A DNA stretch of 64,000 nucleotides from contig JARHVA010000224.1 in the NCBI GenBank assembly GCA_037957365.1, forward strand, positions 3,631,501-3,695,500, in the 5' to 3' direction. This document shows positions 24,814 through 38,046 of the stretch, piece by piece; within the stretch, counting starts at the first letter, position 1; each line of letters starts with the position of its first letter. A program made the translations under genes and the position numbers. The notes under the pieces were generated by a model. It was not told where the DNA came from. It searched no databases and worked only from the letters and a program-made list of their open reading frames with translations. The stretch comes from Torreya grandis (lineage: Eukaryota > Streptophyta > Pinopsida > Cupressales > Taxaceae).

Positions 24814-25760
24814 TGAAATGTCCCACACAAGATGAAATAATGCAATTCTAGAATTTACAACTATCCTAAAGATTGAAATACCAATCTAAATTTTTGTTCA
24901 AAACCCTAACTCAAAAAAATTACATAATTCTAAAATTTTAGATTATGCATGGGAATAAATTATAATTCACTTAGAGAACCCTCATAAAAGTATGTAAATT
25001 CACTATTAATTTTGGGATGAAACCCTGGAACATTAAATCTATTTTTTAGCCCAAATAAAAACCTAAAAATTAGAGTTAAACACATATTATAGTATGAGTG
25101 AAAAATAATAATAATATAACCCTCACACAATATAAAGGCTAATGTTTGAACCCTCTAGTGAAGTTTCCCCACTCCCAGTGGCTTCTTTGAGTTGTAACCA
25201 CCTCCCAAACATTGCCCTATCGCTGTGCCCACCTTATGAACCCTCCAAAAAGTTGTACCCAAGCTTCCAAACTAATTCACCCAAATCTCAAGGGTTTCCA
25301 AAGCTGATTTATCAATTCTCAAATTTGTCTAACTAATTCACCCACCTCCTAGGGTTGTCTAACTGATTTTTATCCAAGTGTGATCTCTAAATAATATCAC
25401 TAGCTAAGTATTGAGGGTTTCCATCCCTAAGAGCTAATTATGAAAGAAAATATGATTAACATCAAATGAATTAATTGATAGATGATAGACAGATTCTAAA
25501 AATAGGCCTCTCCACTTTTTTTTATACCTTTTCCACTCAAACTCCAAACTTAATTTATTTTAATAATAAAACATAAGTTATCATCATTACTTTTTGGCCA
25601 CTTAGTCATATTATTGAGTTTACTTTAAAGTATTTAAGAATAATTTTTATTTTAATAATAATAGTATTATTATTATTAAGTTTCCCAAAAGATTATAAAT
25701 GATTGTATCCAACTTAAATAATATTATTAATTATTTTAGTTTAGAAAAGGGGACATTATA
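24814..25760 (-). repeat. 3' LTR (element orientation) of the nested element
   Basis: 947 bp; aligns throughout with 30055-31029. Shared phrases include 'cacttagagaaccct.ataaaagtatg', 'ccaaacattgcccta'-like, 'cacccacctcctagggttgt', 'gaattaattgatagatgatagac' and 'tttggccacttagtcatattatt'. Well diverged, so the insertion is old. Confidence 0.85.
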
Positions 25761-26299
25761 GTCCACCCTTCCCAAAATTGCTTTCCCTTAAGAAATTGCA
25801 ACCTCCTATGCTCAAGTATCACTATGCCAAAGTGATAGGTCATTTTATAGCCCCATAAAGCCTGTATCCTATACCTATCAAGTGGGATAACTCTTGCCAA
25901 AAATAGACCTCTCCACCTTTTTTATACCTTTTCCACTAAAACTCCAAACTTACTTTATTTTAATAATAAAACATAAGTTATCAACATCACTTTTTGGCCA
26001 CTTAATCATATTATTGAGTCTACTTTAAAGTATTTAAGAATAATTTTTATTTTAATAATAATATTATTATTATTAAGTTACCCAAAAGATTAGAAATGAT
26101 TGGACCCAGCTTAAATAACATTATTAATTATTTTAGTCTAAAAAAGGGAACATTATAGTCCACCCTTCCCAAAATTACTTGACTCAAGAAATTAAAACCT
26201 CCTATGCTCAAGTCTCACTATGCCAAAGTAATAGGTCAAGTTATATCCCCATAGATCCTAGATCTTATACCTGTCAAGTGCGATAACTCCTACCAAAAA
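25501..26299. repeat. tandem duplication, about 400-bp unit, spanning LTR edge and interior
   Basis: 25501-25901 and 25902-26299 share 'acctctccac', 'ccttttccact', 'tttttggccactta', the 'gg.acattatagtccaccc' LTR edge and 'tatacct.tcaagtg.gataactc'. The duplication carries a second partial LTR edge and polypurine tract, so it happened after or during insertion. Confidence 0.9.
25761..25778 (-). promoter_or_regulatory. polypurine tract of the nested element
   Basis: On the minus strand TTTTGGGAAGGGTGGAC lies immediately before the LTR start, where plus-strand DNA synthesis is primed in active elements. A second, duplicated copy lies near 26158-26175. Confidence 0.65.
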
Positions 26300-26329
26300 G
26301 CATAGTGTGATGTATCTTTGATATCCCAA

Positions 26330-29300
26330 ATGTAAAATGAATGCAATTCATCCACAAGATGATCCTCTAAACTATGTTGATGTATCAAGGCACCCACAAA
26401 ATCCCACAAGATCTAAATCTATCATATGCTCTCCCCTTGTGCTAGTGTTGTCCCCTAGTTTTCAAGTGGTACAACCTCTGCCATTAATTTTCATGGGGTA
26501 TACTCCATCCATTACCCACATCTATATGTTCCCCTTCGATGAAGTCTTCTATCCATGGTATGAGAACATCTTCCTTACATTTCCTTAAGGTCAAAGTATA
26601 CTCCAAGGGCACACCATTATGTTTTTGTTATACCCATCTGCTCCTCTCATATGCTGAAGGATCTCAAACACTTTCTTTATGACTATAGCCTTGATCTCCA
26701 ATGGGTCCCATAATGTTATTATGGGTTGATCCTTCTAATTCATGGCACAACACAACTTGTATGTAGGATGGAAATAAGGCATAACAAACACAAGTCACTT
26801 AGAATTCCATCCAAATCAACACTAAGATGGCTAGGATGATTGTCTTTCATAATATGACCCCTCCACTAACATTATCATGCAAGGAAACCCTCTCAAATTG
26901 CATAGATGTATAGTCGTTTATGACTGTAAATATTAAGACCAAAAATATAGAAATGATGTAAAAACTATAAATATGATAAACCCATACAAAATTCAGTAAT
27001 GTGATCGATGCAAAGGTAGTAGGTAGCCATATAAATATTGAAATCTCTCCATTATCCATCACCAACTTAAAAATACTCTTTCCTGTGAATGAAAAGCCCT
27101 ACAAAATCACTTGTGTGAATGCCCATGCAATGATGTGATGGCTGATAATAATGATGCCAACAACATTAGTGATGGAAATTAAGCTCATAACTATCTTGGG
27201 TATGTTTTCATTATCATATGATGATATCACCTCATCATTATTTCCATATTCATAACCATGTGCTTCTAATAATGGGATAATCATATCCTCCAACCCATCA
27301 GCACCAACTGCAACCCTATACTCTTCATCATTAGCTTGAGTTGATAACAAACTAAAATACTCTATCTCATCCTTGTCTTTTTTCTCCTTCATACTCTCTA
27401 ACTCCATTCTAGGCTGATTACACTTTTCTTTTTTTACACTCGATATTGCATTCTCTAAATCTATATAAATTTCCATAACCTCATATACGTAATCTACCAA
27501 GAATTAGAGATAGTTATGTTCAAGAAATAACCACTTTTTAAATTTAGGAAATGACTTTGCTATAACAACCTTTATGTATTAGAGTGATTGTAATTGGACT
27601 TCCTCTTTCATGTATCTTTGGGAACATCCATGTAAAATCACTTTCTCACTCTCTCTTGCCTCCATGATGACTTGAAGACTATTCTATATTGTTGTCATAT
27701 CCTTATCAACTATATCTTAAACTATTTCTACCGTAATATCATATTATTTCACCTCTTAACTTTACTTCTCACACCTATGAGCATATTGGAATGAACCACA
27801 CTCATCCATTTTATTTTTTATCTTATCCATTATTAGACCTACATATAGAAAACACACATTAGGGAAATCAAGAGATTTCAACATCAATCCTTCACCCACT
27901 TCATCATACCTCATAGACATGTTGCCCAAATTCCTTCCATTTCTTGCATTTTACTCATATCTTCCATTCATATAATAGACTTTAAAATTTCCATTCATAC
28001 TACCCCAAGCATGTCTGTAGCATTGCATATTCTTCCTTAGAATCAGACTTGTAGTGGCTAAAAACCTATTTGCACTAGTTGTATATGCTTCAACATTGAT
28101 AACAGGCTAGAAATTCTTCCACTTTGTGATTGAAAATACTTTAATGGCTGTCATAAAATTGTAAAGGGGGATAGAAATATCATTTGTAGTAGATGAAATA
28201 ATGGTACATCAGATTCCATACTAAAAATCCTTTGTAAAATGCATCAATGGTAATAAATTAGAGGCTGGAAACAACCACACTCTGACTAGAAATAATTCAA
28301 TAATAATGACAAACTAAAAATCACTCAGATTTATGTTTGGAACCACTGGTATGGCTGTCAAAAAATTTTTGGGAAAGGAAATGTGGATAATTGTAGATCT
28401 ATAATCTAGACTGGTGAAGCCATTTTATAGACTCTTATCCTCCTTGACTTCTCCTTCACACATCCAAGGGTGGAAAATTGTATGTAGTTTGAATCTAAAA
28501 GAACCATGTTATGTTGAGTCATAAGACCTTTAACAACAACAAAATAACATATATTATGCTTACCGCCTTCCAACAACCAATATATTACTACCCTGATAAT
28601 GTTGACTTCCTCCATAGCCTTGTCTTCAAGTGCAAGACTTGGTTCCAAGGAGTGATCATCCTTGTAGCTCAAATGATCACCTAGATCCCACTCTTTTACA
28701 TTCACACCATTTAGAAATTATATGAAAGGATCTATGAAACCCTTGATATTCAATGTTTTATTCATCTTATCACCATTTTTAACATGTTTCACATGATGAC
28801 AAGCTTCATGCAATGACATAGTAGGAAGCAATAAATCTGAAATATGATCATCCTTGTCATACCTTAGACTATCACTAAAGTTTTCACCTTCCTTTGCCAA
28901 ATTATAATTTTTTGAGATACCCTCAATGATTATAATAACAATAGATATCAAATGGTGGTATGATCTAAAAATTCCATCAAGTTAGAAACCAACATCATTG
29001 ACCCGTGAAGCTCATATTTCATGTGCATGCCTCCCAACAAATTTTTTTAGGAACTCCACCTCATAAATTTATCAATTTTCAATATTCCTTACATATTATG
29101 GGTTTTCATAGAGTTGATCCAAAATATTTTATTTTTTTAATGACTTAAGAGATATTTTTATCAACTCTACTATATTAAAGACCCAAAAATTTGGCATTAA
29201 CCAAAAATTCCTTTCCAAATCCTTGAAAAACAAATTTTTGTCCATGTTCAACCCTAACAATTAGATAATCCTTTCCCTCAATTTTTTGAAGATGTTTTTC

Positions 29301-30000
29301 TTGAGTGGCTATCAAATTAGATTCCTTAGCTCTGCTTCATCATTCATCACACCTTTCTTGGGTCCTTATCACATACTCCACACTTTCCTGTAATGTAGTT
29401 GGTTTCATTTCAAGACTAGGATCCACTTTTGTTTCTATCTCCTTCCTCATCATAAGGGAAAAAATATCTTCCTCTTCAGATTGAACATTTTTTACACTTT
29501 CCTTTTGTATGATAGGTGCCTCCATGGCTTCCTCATATCCTTGATTTTTCTTCATGCTCTACCATTAAAATTTAGAAATTATTTTCTTCTTCCTTTCTCA
29601 AGGCATGCTGCAAGTCTCCTTGTGTAGCTTATGGTTTAAACCTTGGTCCAATTTCAACTCAATTTTTATTCAATTCCATGAAGTTGGTAAGTGCTAGTTA
29701 TTCTTGGATCTCAATTGAAAGGGTACTCATTGTAGCTAGTAGTAATGTCATAAACTATAAAAGGTTGAGTTTTCATCACTAGAATGGTTTCTCCTCTTCA
29801 AAGGAAAGTAGGATAGAATGATCTAGATGAAGAATCACTCATGGTCCTTGGTGGATGAATATTATTATTTTACCTTGAATAAATTCCTTCATCATTTGTA
29901 TTTTTCATGGTATGGATCAACCATGGCATCATATTATCCAATGTCTCTTAAACTTGGACAAACCTCTCAAACCTAACATCATCAAAAAATTTGATCTCCA
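26330..30000 (-). pseudogene. unidentified internal ORF region of the nested element
   Basis: The minus strand holds several open pieces in broken order: 29555-29340 (71 aa; acidic, EEEDIFSLMMRKEIETK), 28951-28406 (one frame broken by a single stop; KNYNLAKEGENFSDSLRYDK, then MEEVNIIRVVIYWLLEGGKH), 27500-27099 (133 aa; a Lys/Glu-rich stretch, then a hydrophobic end), and 27065-26847 (72 aa, mostly hydrophobic, with two membrane-like segments). None matches Gag, protease, RT, RNase H or integrase motifs that I can recognise. A role is not assigned. It may be a diverged gag-like or acquired ORF in a large non-autonomous LTR element. Confidence 0.45.
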
Positions 30001-30040
30001 TTTTATCTTTTCTTTTTGAATCATAAGTTGGATAAAATCA

Positions 30041-30054
30041 AGGTCTAATACCAC
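30041..30054 (-). promoter_or_regulatory. primer binding site of the nested element
   Basis: The reverse complement reads GTGGTATTAGACCT. Twelve bases of it match TGGTATCAGAGC at ten positions, directly adjacent to the LTR edge. This is the strongest evidence for minus orientation. Confidence 0.75.
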
Positions 30055-31029
30055 TGAAATGTCCCACTTAGGGAAAAATAATGAAAATTTGGAAGTTTCA
30101 CCTATCCCAAAGAATGAAACACCAATTCTAAAATTTTATTTGAGACCCAATCTCAGAGAAATTACAAAATTCTAAAAGTGTAAATTATGCATAAGAATAA
30201 ATTCTAATTCACTTAGAAAACCCTAATAAAAGTATGCAAATTAAATATTAATTTTGGGGTGAAACCCTTCAACATCAAATCTAATTTTTAGCCCAAATGC
30301 AAGCCTAAAAATTAGATTTAAACATAAATAATAGTATGAGTGAAAAATAATAATATTTTAACCCACAAACAATATCAAGGCTAATGTTTGACCCCTTTAG
30401 TAAAGTCACCCCACTCCTAGAGGATTATTTGAGCTACAACTATCTCCCAAACACTATCTTATGGTTATACCCACCTCAATGAACCTTCCAAAAAAATTCA
30501 ACCAAGATCCCAAACTAATTTTCCTAACTCCCAAGGGCTACCAAAGTTGATTTTTCACTTATCAAAGCTGTCCAATTGATTCACCCACCTCCTAGGGTTG
30601 TTCGACTGATCTCTATCCAAGCGTGATATTTGAATAAGATCACCAACTAAGTATTGAGGGGTTTTATCCTCAAATACTTGAATATAATGAGGGTTTATAT
30701 TCCCAAGAGCTGATTTTTCAATCTAACTTGCTTAAAATCAAATGAATTAATTGATAGATGATAGACAAATGTTAAAAAATAAACTTCTTCACCTTATTTT
30801 ATACCCTTTCCACTTAAAATCCAAACCTAATTTATTTTAACAATAAAACATAAGTTGATGACATTACTTTTAGCCATTTAGTCATATTATTAAGTTTAAT
30901 TTAAAGTATTTAATAATACTTTTTATTATTATAATAATATTATTATTAAGTTTCCCAAAATATTAGAAATGATTAGGCCTAACTTAAATAGTATTATTAA
31001 TTATTTTAATCTATAAAAGGGACATTACA
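30055..31029 (-). repeat. 5' LTR (element orientation) of the nested element
   Basis: 975 bp partner of 24814-25760. Ends at the site where the interrupted Ty3/gypsy copy 2 resumes (31030). Confidence 0.85.
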
Positions 31030-31860
31030 ATTGATTTGATCCCTAGACTACCTCTATTTAATTCCTCTTTTAATATAATAGGCATTTTCAAGAGAATTAA
31101 GAAGTTAAGTAGAAGATCCTTGAATTTGTGGACAAAGGACATATCAATCCCAACTCATCACCTTGATGCATCCCAATTGTGATTGTGCTAAATAAAGATC
31201 ACACATGGGTGTTATACATCGATTAAAGAGTTCTCAATGATATCATATAAAATAACCAATATCCTCTTTTAATAATTGAGCACTTGTTAGACTAGCTTCA
31301 TCGTGCAAAATACTTCACCAAGATTGATATTAAGTCTAGGTATGATCAGATTCCTATTAAACCTATAGATGTGTGAAAGATAATATTTAAGACTAAATAA
31401 TGTTTATTTTAATGGATAGGCATGCCATTAAATTTGACTAATACACTACCTACATTTATGCAGATGGTGAATGATATTATCAGGTCGTTGACAATATCCT
31501 AATCTTCAATAAAACATGGGATGAACATCTACGCCATACATATCAAGTGATTGATACTTTTTGGAAACATTATTTGTATGAAAATTTGGATAAATGTTCA
31601 TTTGATATGATGGAGATACAATATATGGGATACATAGTAGATACACAAGAAGTGCATGTGGACTTGACCAAAATTCAGGTCATCTAGAAATGGCCAAAGC
31701 AAATAACCTCAAAGAGCTTCATAGCTTCTTAAGATTGGAAAATTTTAAGATATATTTGTAATTGGTTTTTATCATGTGACTTGGTCACTAAACCAAGTTA
31801 CCAAAGGTGGTGCTAAATTAAATTTCATATAGGAATCCACATAATAGAAAACATTCAAAG
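31030..31860 (+). pseudogene. Ty3/gypsy copy 2 reverse transcriptase
   Basis: TIDLIPRLPLFN (31030), then VDKGHINPNSS-like (31130), YPLLIIEHLLD*LHRAKYFTKIDIKSRY (about 31260-31340, read in pieces), and MPLNLTNT.PTFMQMVND (about 31425-31480). In copy 1 the next segment contains YLDD. Here it reads RS followed directly by VDNILIFNKTWDEHL (about 31480-31530), so about 20-30 bp including most of the catalytic box are lost. The thumb continues with DTFWKHYLYENLDKC and GYIVDTQEVHVDLTKIQV. Confidence 0.85.
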
Positions 31861-32290
31861 ATTTGAAATGCAGACTTTGTCCACACTAATACTTACTTTA
31901 CCAAACTTTTAACAAATTTTTGAGCTTGAGATAGATGCCTTTTACATAACACTTGGAGTAGTCCTCGGTCAACATGGTCACCTGACTGATTACCATAATA
32001 AAATGTAAACCACACTAGTAAGAAACTACCCAACCTATGATCACGAGCTACATGGTATTGTTTATGTATGTAAGCATTGTGCGTTATATATTTTATAAGG
32101 AGATTGTGATCCATATAGATCATAATATACTTTAATTCTTGAATAATCAGAAAAAGTTACAATAAGAGTGGCATAAAAATTGTCTTATCATCTTCAATAG
32201 TTCCATATAAACATCAAACATAAGAAGGGAAGTGTGAATCTAGTTGTAGATTGTCTAAGCCATCTGATTGTTTAAACTCTCCTTTTTTTT
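31860..32290 (+). pseudogene. Ty3/gypsy copy 2 RNase H
   Basis: A decayed counterpart of the copy 1 domain. A LRIDAFYITLGVVLGQHGHL-like stretch (about 31925-31985), a VIHIDHNIL phrase (about 32107-32135) and the tail 'NIKHKKGSVNLVVDCLSHL'-like (about 32210-32265) align in order. Many stops. Confidence 0.7.
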
Positions 32291-32489
32291 TACTTAATGA
32301 ATGTGGACATGAATTGAACACATGGTTAAAATTATATCCATCTGACATGATTTTTTTAGATATCTATTAGAACTTGCTTTATAGTAATTCAATTCCAAAT
32401 TTTTACTTATAGGATAGAATTTTATATCACCTTAGGCACTTGTGAAATCTATGTGATGTACAGAGATAGAAACTAATATGGGAGGATCA

Positions 32490-33540
32490 ATTTAAGTTTT
32501 AGGACATTTTGGAGTTGAAAATACTCTTGAAATGTCATATAATTACTTCTTTTGGCCACATCTCAGGTCTTATATATCCAAATATATCAAATATTATACC
32601 ACATGTTTATTGCCAAGCCAATTAACAAGAAACAAGGTTTGTACACACCTATATTGGTTCCAATGAGGCTATAGGAATCTTTTTCTATGGAATTTTTCCT
32701 AGGATACCCTACTACCAATCATGGTAATGATTGAATTTATATATAAGTTTATAGATTCTCAGATATGGAAATTATAATACCATGTAAGAAAGCAATATCA
32801 GTTCTAAAAAAATCAATTGTAATTTCAACATGCTTGAATAAATTTTGAAATCCCATAAACCAATTTATTTGATAGAGATACAAGTTTTATGATTACATTC
32901 TAGAAAGTTCTTTCGTTTGTGCTAGACACAAAGTTAAACAAATCCATTTCCTTTCATCTACAAACTGATGGAAAAATGAAAGTGGTAAATAGGATGCTAG
33001 TGCACCTTCTAAGAATGTACATTTATAATAAGTAACACACTTGGGATGAAAAAATGCAATTCATTCATCAAATCTACAATATATATCTTCATATCTCTAC
33101 CACACATAGCCATTTTTTATATTTGTTTAGGTTTCTAACCATTGGCACACATCAATGTAACTTATCCTATTTTTTACATCAACAATAACAACTCATTTAG
33201 TTCAAAAGGAAGGTGAAAAATCTATTTAATTCTGTGATCACATTTATCATATCTAATAAGTGTAAATTATTCTTCAATAAGCTAATGTGAAATGTAAACA
33301 TTGCAATGATAAACACTAGATGTCACACACTTTACAGGTTGGTGATCGAGTCTAGCTATACTTGCAAGAATAAATATTGGTAGGAACTTATCAAAAGATT
33401 CATCCACTATGGTATAGGCCCTATATCATCACCAAAAATTTGAAGATAAATTTTTAAAACTTAATATTCCATCTTACTTAGGGATGCATCCACTCTTCAA
33501 CACATAAATCTTATGCCATTACTTTCCACCCCTATTGTAT
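32490..33540 (+). pseudogene. Ty3/gypsy copy 2 integrase with C-terminal domain
   Basis: GHFGVENTLEMSYNYFFWPH (about 32502-32562), YISKYIKYYTTC (about 32575-32610), a FDRDTSFM phrase (second Asp, about 32870), LQTDGKMKVVNRMLVHLL (Glu region, about 32957-33012), then the segment missing from copy 1: VGDRV*LYLQE*ILVGTYQK (about 33340-33400) and PLWYRPYIITKN (about 33405-33440), a GPY/F-type C-terminal module. In active elements it inserts the cDNA into chromosomes. Interrupted by numerous stops. Confidence 0.8.
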
Positions 33541-34379
33541 ACTTTAGATATTGTAAATAATATTTAATATATAGATATAAATATAGATTACATCATCTAA
33601 ACATAATCATATCATGTCATTAAATCTTGAGTTAAAATCACACATCAACAAGAGATCCCTCTCTTCCAAATTATCAAATCAGGTCAAGTGCCTTCATAAT
33701 GAAAATGGCTTAGAGAGGTGCGAGTTGTAAATTTGTTTCCAAATATTCTTTTGAAAATGAATGCAATAGGGAATATTGATATTAAATAAGGGGAAACTAA
33801 TTTAGGGGGATATGGGTCAATATATATTACTAAATATTACTATTTATACACATATAGCCTTATGCTAACATCAACATTATCAACATTGGGTCCTTCACCT
33901 ACATGCTAATTTTTATAATCCAAATCCACTTATGCATTATGGTAAAACTCATGTACTGTTAGTAATATAACCCTTATCTCATGAGTAGTGATAGTTAGTG
34001 ACATCACCACACTCTTTGGTTATGAATAAATTATTATCAATTATTGTAATGGTTCAATTGACACTTCATCTTATTTCATTGTATAATAATGTACACTTCC
34101 ATTATTTGTAAGTTAGAGTCACATAGAAGAATGAAGTTAGGAGGTACATAGACACCAAACATATGAACTCTCAGATATTGTAAAAATCTTATCATAATAC
34201 CATATTTCTATTATAATTCTACATTGGTTATATTCCCTTTCTTATTTTCTTAGTTATTTGAGCGCATTGCACTTCATATTCTCTATCATTCATAAATTTT
34301 ATTTCGTTCATAACCCTCCTAAATCTATTTAAACAAGTTATTAACCTAGTTTCCTCTTGGGCCCTAGATCATAGATACT

Positions 34380-35060
34380 TAGAGGAGGTCATATTAATAA
34401 TTGTGATGGTGGAACATGATATAATATAAATATCTCTCTCAAAGTACCACAAGCTAATCCCACTTCATTCCTAGTGTACCCTTTAAGGCATGCACTCAGG
34501 GAGATTAATGCATTGATAAACCTCTACAAGAGAAAATGTCAATAAAGTGATAAAACTACAAATATTAGGTGTATATATTAACCACGTTGTAGTGTATATA
34601 TTTGATGCATCGATGCATTGAAGTTGGTACGACATGAATTTTATCTATCCAAAGGCATCCTAATAACATGTTGAAAACCTACGTGCTTGGAAAGATGAGA
34701 AATAGTCTATAATCTATAGTAGAGCTAACCTAAAAAGTTAATACATTAAGTCCAATAGTCTCATGTGTCCATCCATCAAATCCCTTAACCATTTTTGTAG
34801 TATCTTGTAAATACTATTATGTGCATCCAAGTGTTTTGAGAAGTGTCATTGTGTACAAGTTCTCACTTGACCCATTATAGACCACAACATTGTGTATGGG
34901 TTTATTTTTGATGTAAGTTTGTATGAATAATGCATGGAGATCTGAATTATCATAAAAATTCTTATTGTCATCAAATGTAATCATTAGAAAATGTGGTGAG
35001 CTGGATTTAAGTGTATCGATAATCTTGTCCATTAGGTGATCATATGTCACAAGAGGGGGA
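34380..35060 (-). pseudogene. Ty3/gypsy copy 3 aspartic protease
   Basis: The open piece 35050-34817 reads LHALFIQTYIKNKPIHNVVV then YNGSSENLYTMTLLKTLG. The usual catalytic D-x-G-S-S is Y-N-G-S-S here, so the Asp is lost. Further down the strand, after a frameshift, FNMLLGCLWIDKIHVVPTSM and RCIKYIHYNVV (about 34675-34560) match the LLGRPW segment of this protease type. No RT follows before copy 2 begins, so the element is truncated. Confidence 0.75.
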
Positions 35061-35099
35061 TGTGAATTGTATGTATAATGTAATTTATAAGTATCCTTA

Positions 35100-36860
35100 G
35101 TATTTTTTACCTTATGATTTTGACATAGATCATTGAGTATTTTTAATTTTTAATTTTCATTTGATTGTGGTCTAGCCTCCCCTGTGGGTATGCTCAACTC
35201 AATAGGTTTATCATCAATAAGATCTTGTATTTTATGCTTTAACTTGAAACATCTATTTTTAAAATGTTCAGGAGCTCTATGGTATTCACAATATGCATTA
35301 TTATCATAATTATTTGATATATGTATTCTTACATTAAACTATTATGGTGGAGGAAGAGAGACAAGGTTGTACTCAATTAACTTCTATAACAACACATGAA
35401 GAGGTGATGGTATTCATGAAAATTTCCTCTTATGTGGAGCTGGTAATAGGATCCTATTTTATAAGCTATGATACTACAATAATTCTTGTCTTGACCTCAT
35501 TATATTATTATCAATTGATTTAACATTGTAACTTGGCTTTCTTTGAAAGTTATTTATTGAATTACTTGGAGTATTAGGTGCATAATTAAGTTTATTCAAA
35601 GTTAAGATCTTGAATTATTGATATCTTGCTATATGGCATACCTCATTAAAAGACTTGAATTTATTGAATACTATTAGTTCATGGATTGACACAAGAAAAC
35701 TTTGATTGAATATATATTTTACTCATTTTATGCCATAGGATTGGTCAACTTAACTAACATATTCTTATATCAAAGTTCATACTCATATATTGGCTCATTA
35801 GACCCTTGTTTAAGTTTAGAAATTTGTGCATAAGATAGTTTCTCATCAATGGTTATGGAAACATGTGCTAGAAACTAATCTGCCAAAGGGTTGAATGCTA
35901 TAAATATTGGAGGGGAGGTTATATAACCACTATAAAACATAGTGTTTGATACTTCTTGGGAATAACTTTGTCAATGATATTTTATTTGATGCATAACCAA
36001 GCATGTTATGTGGAAGGACCAAATGTGTTGTTCAGGATCACATTTACCATTGTATATCAAAATCTTAGGAGATAGAAATCTTAAAGGTAAGGGATAAGGT
36101 TTTATCTCAATGGATAACATGTTATGAAGAAAAGCATATAAATCTGTTGAATGAATATCTCTAGATGCACCTTTCTCTAACTACAACACTTTAGCCTACA
36201 AAGCTAAAATAATTTTGTTAAGGAAATGTGCAACAGGCAAGGTTGATGATGTAATATGCATTATCATCATAAGATGGGAATAGGTCATCTATGTAGGAAT
36301 ATACATGGAAAATTTTGGGCTTGGGTAGGCATCACATATGTGAATGGAGGTGTAGATGTAGGAATAGTACCAATAGTAGAAGTCTGAACACCTATGGCTA
36401 GATTAGTAGTTTGAAAGAGCTGGTTAAAAATAACAAAGGGATCTTATCATTCCCTAGATGTGATAACCTTAGCTTTATGTGTAGCTTTAGATGATAGGAT
36501 ATATTTTACTACTTTATCCACTTTTGTAGGATGTTGAAAAAGTCCATGATGAAATTTGGAAAAGGTTTTAAGCTGGTAAAAATCTACCCCATTAAATTCA
36601 TTAGGTTTAATACTATTTCAAGCTTCATGAGTATGTTTATTATCTTGATTATCATGTTCTTAATCAGGCATTCAACATAATTATCAGTTTGTGCATATTC
36701 ATGAAAATTACATCATCAATAGAAGACACAAAATTCATTGTGTTTATTTTGTCCATGTTAGAGGAATCCAAAGTAATTTGATTATGCTCTATATGTGTCC
36801 CACTTAATCTAACACTATGCCTCAAATGGATAAGGGAACTAAGCTTATTAGATGCCATAG
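35100..36860 (-). pseudogene. Ty3/gypsy copy 3 gag
   Basis: Starts near 36858 (MASNKLSSLIHLRHSVRL). The capsid region around 36120-35930 reads PYPLPLRFLSPKILIYNGKC then DPEQHIWSFHITCLVM, the plant Gag pattern 'P-K-x-x-x-Y-x-G-K-x-D-P-x-x-H'. DEKLSYAQISKLKQGSNEPI (about 35850-35790) follows. A nucleocapsid-like CEYHRAPEHFKNRCFKLKHK (about 35293-35235) precedes the protease. Lineage differs from copies 1 and 2. Many stops, nonfunctional. Confidence 0.8.
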
Positions 36861-37889
36861 GATAAAGTCATGCAAGTATGCAAAAGGCAAAGGTAAAGGG
36901 TGAAAATATTTTTTATATTTTTTATGGGAAAATTAGAAATCATAATTGAAGCCCTAAGACATAAAATATGAAAACCATATAAAAAGGATGAAATCCTAAA
37001 ATAAACCAAGGGTTTGGCATTGTTCAAGAAATTTTCTAGTTCACCAATATATTATACCCTAATTTGGATTGTATAATCATAATTAAGATATAAATATGAA
37101 TTTAACTATGGTTTTAGAATATGATAATTAAGCATGAATCTAAATGTAAAGTATTGAGATTGATTTGATAATGTCATATGCTACATATAGAAAATATTAA
37201 TGAAATCAAGGTACTTATTTTTTTTAGTTCAATGAATGATTGTAACTAAATTCTAATAATGGAAAGGGCTTGGAAGAAGGACTATAAGTCACTCAGATAG
37301 GGGTTTGACTGTGTGTACACACATGGTCACTAACATCAATTTGGGGCAAAAATATTGGCAAAATTGATTGTAGGCTAAGGTTATAGTCCTTAGTTATTTT
37401 GGGGCTCTATGATCATACAAACCATTAGGTCTAAGGCAAGGGTTATGGTTTGTTACACCATCCACTGAATTAAATATCCCTCTAGGTACCTGGTATGGAC
37501 ATATATGAGTAGATAGGGCCAAGTTTGGGTACCTAGTTAACTTTATCATATTAGATTCCCCTTAATTTTGGTAGCGTATCCAAAGGAGGATATAAATTAA
37601 ATGTACATTTACTCAACATGTTATGATAAAATTATAATTCAAACACATGTACAAATATGTTGATATCTATGTAATTTAATTTAATGATTTCTAATAATTT
37701 AAAAAAGCTAGATTTTAACCTTTTGTTAACTTCAAGTTTCACATGACAATTGACTGATGAAATTTTTATTAGTCTTGAAGAGATGCAGATGAATTTCTAG
37801 TGGTTATTTTTTTTATAATTGGTTAATTTTTATAAATAATTCAAAATTTAAAATTTGTCAATAAGCACATTTTTAAAAACATATTCACC

Positions 37890-38046
<157 letters not shown>

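Larger units (their letters stand above)
24814..31029 (-). mobile_element. nested minus-strand LTR retrotransposon, probably non-autonomous
   Basis: Two related terminal repeats (24814-25760 and 30055-31029) flank about 4.3 kb. On the plus strand both begin TGAAATGTCCCA and end GGGACATTAYA, so on the element's own strand they read TGTAATGTCCC...TGGGACATTTCA. A Met-tRNA-like primer site sits inside the right LTR (30041-30054) and a purine run inside the left LTR, which together fix the orientation as minus. The 5-bp flanks are ATTTA and ATTGA, a target duplication with one mismatch. The interior shows no recognisable RT, RNase H or integrase. Confidence 0.85.
22914..34370 (+). mobile_element. 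Ty3/gypsy retrotransposon copy 2, split by a nested element
   Basis: Gag at 23330-23960, protease at 24235-24520, then the protease-RT linker FKDIFQLPNEVPTHYVVIHTI up to 24813. The reading resumes at 31030 with TIDLIPRLPLFN, the beginning of the RT domain. RNase H and integrase follow to about 33540. The interruption is the element at 24814-31029. A sequence at about 33800-34370, beginning after a purine run (about 33798-33827) and ending with the phrase shared with 22914-22966, is the tentative 3' LTR. Confidence 0.8.
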
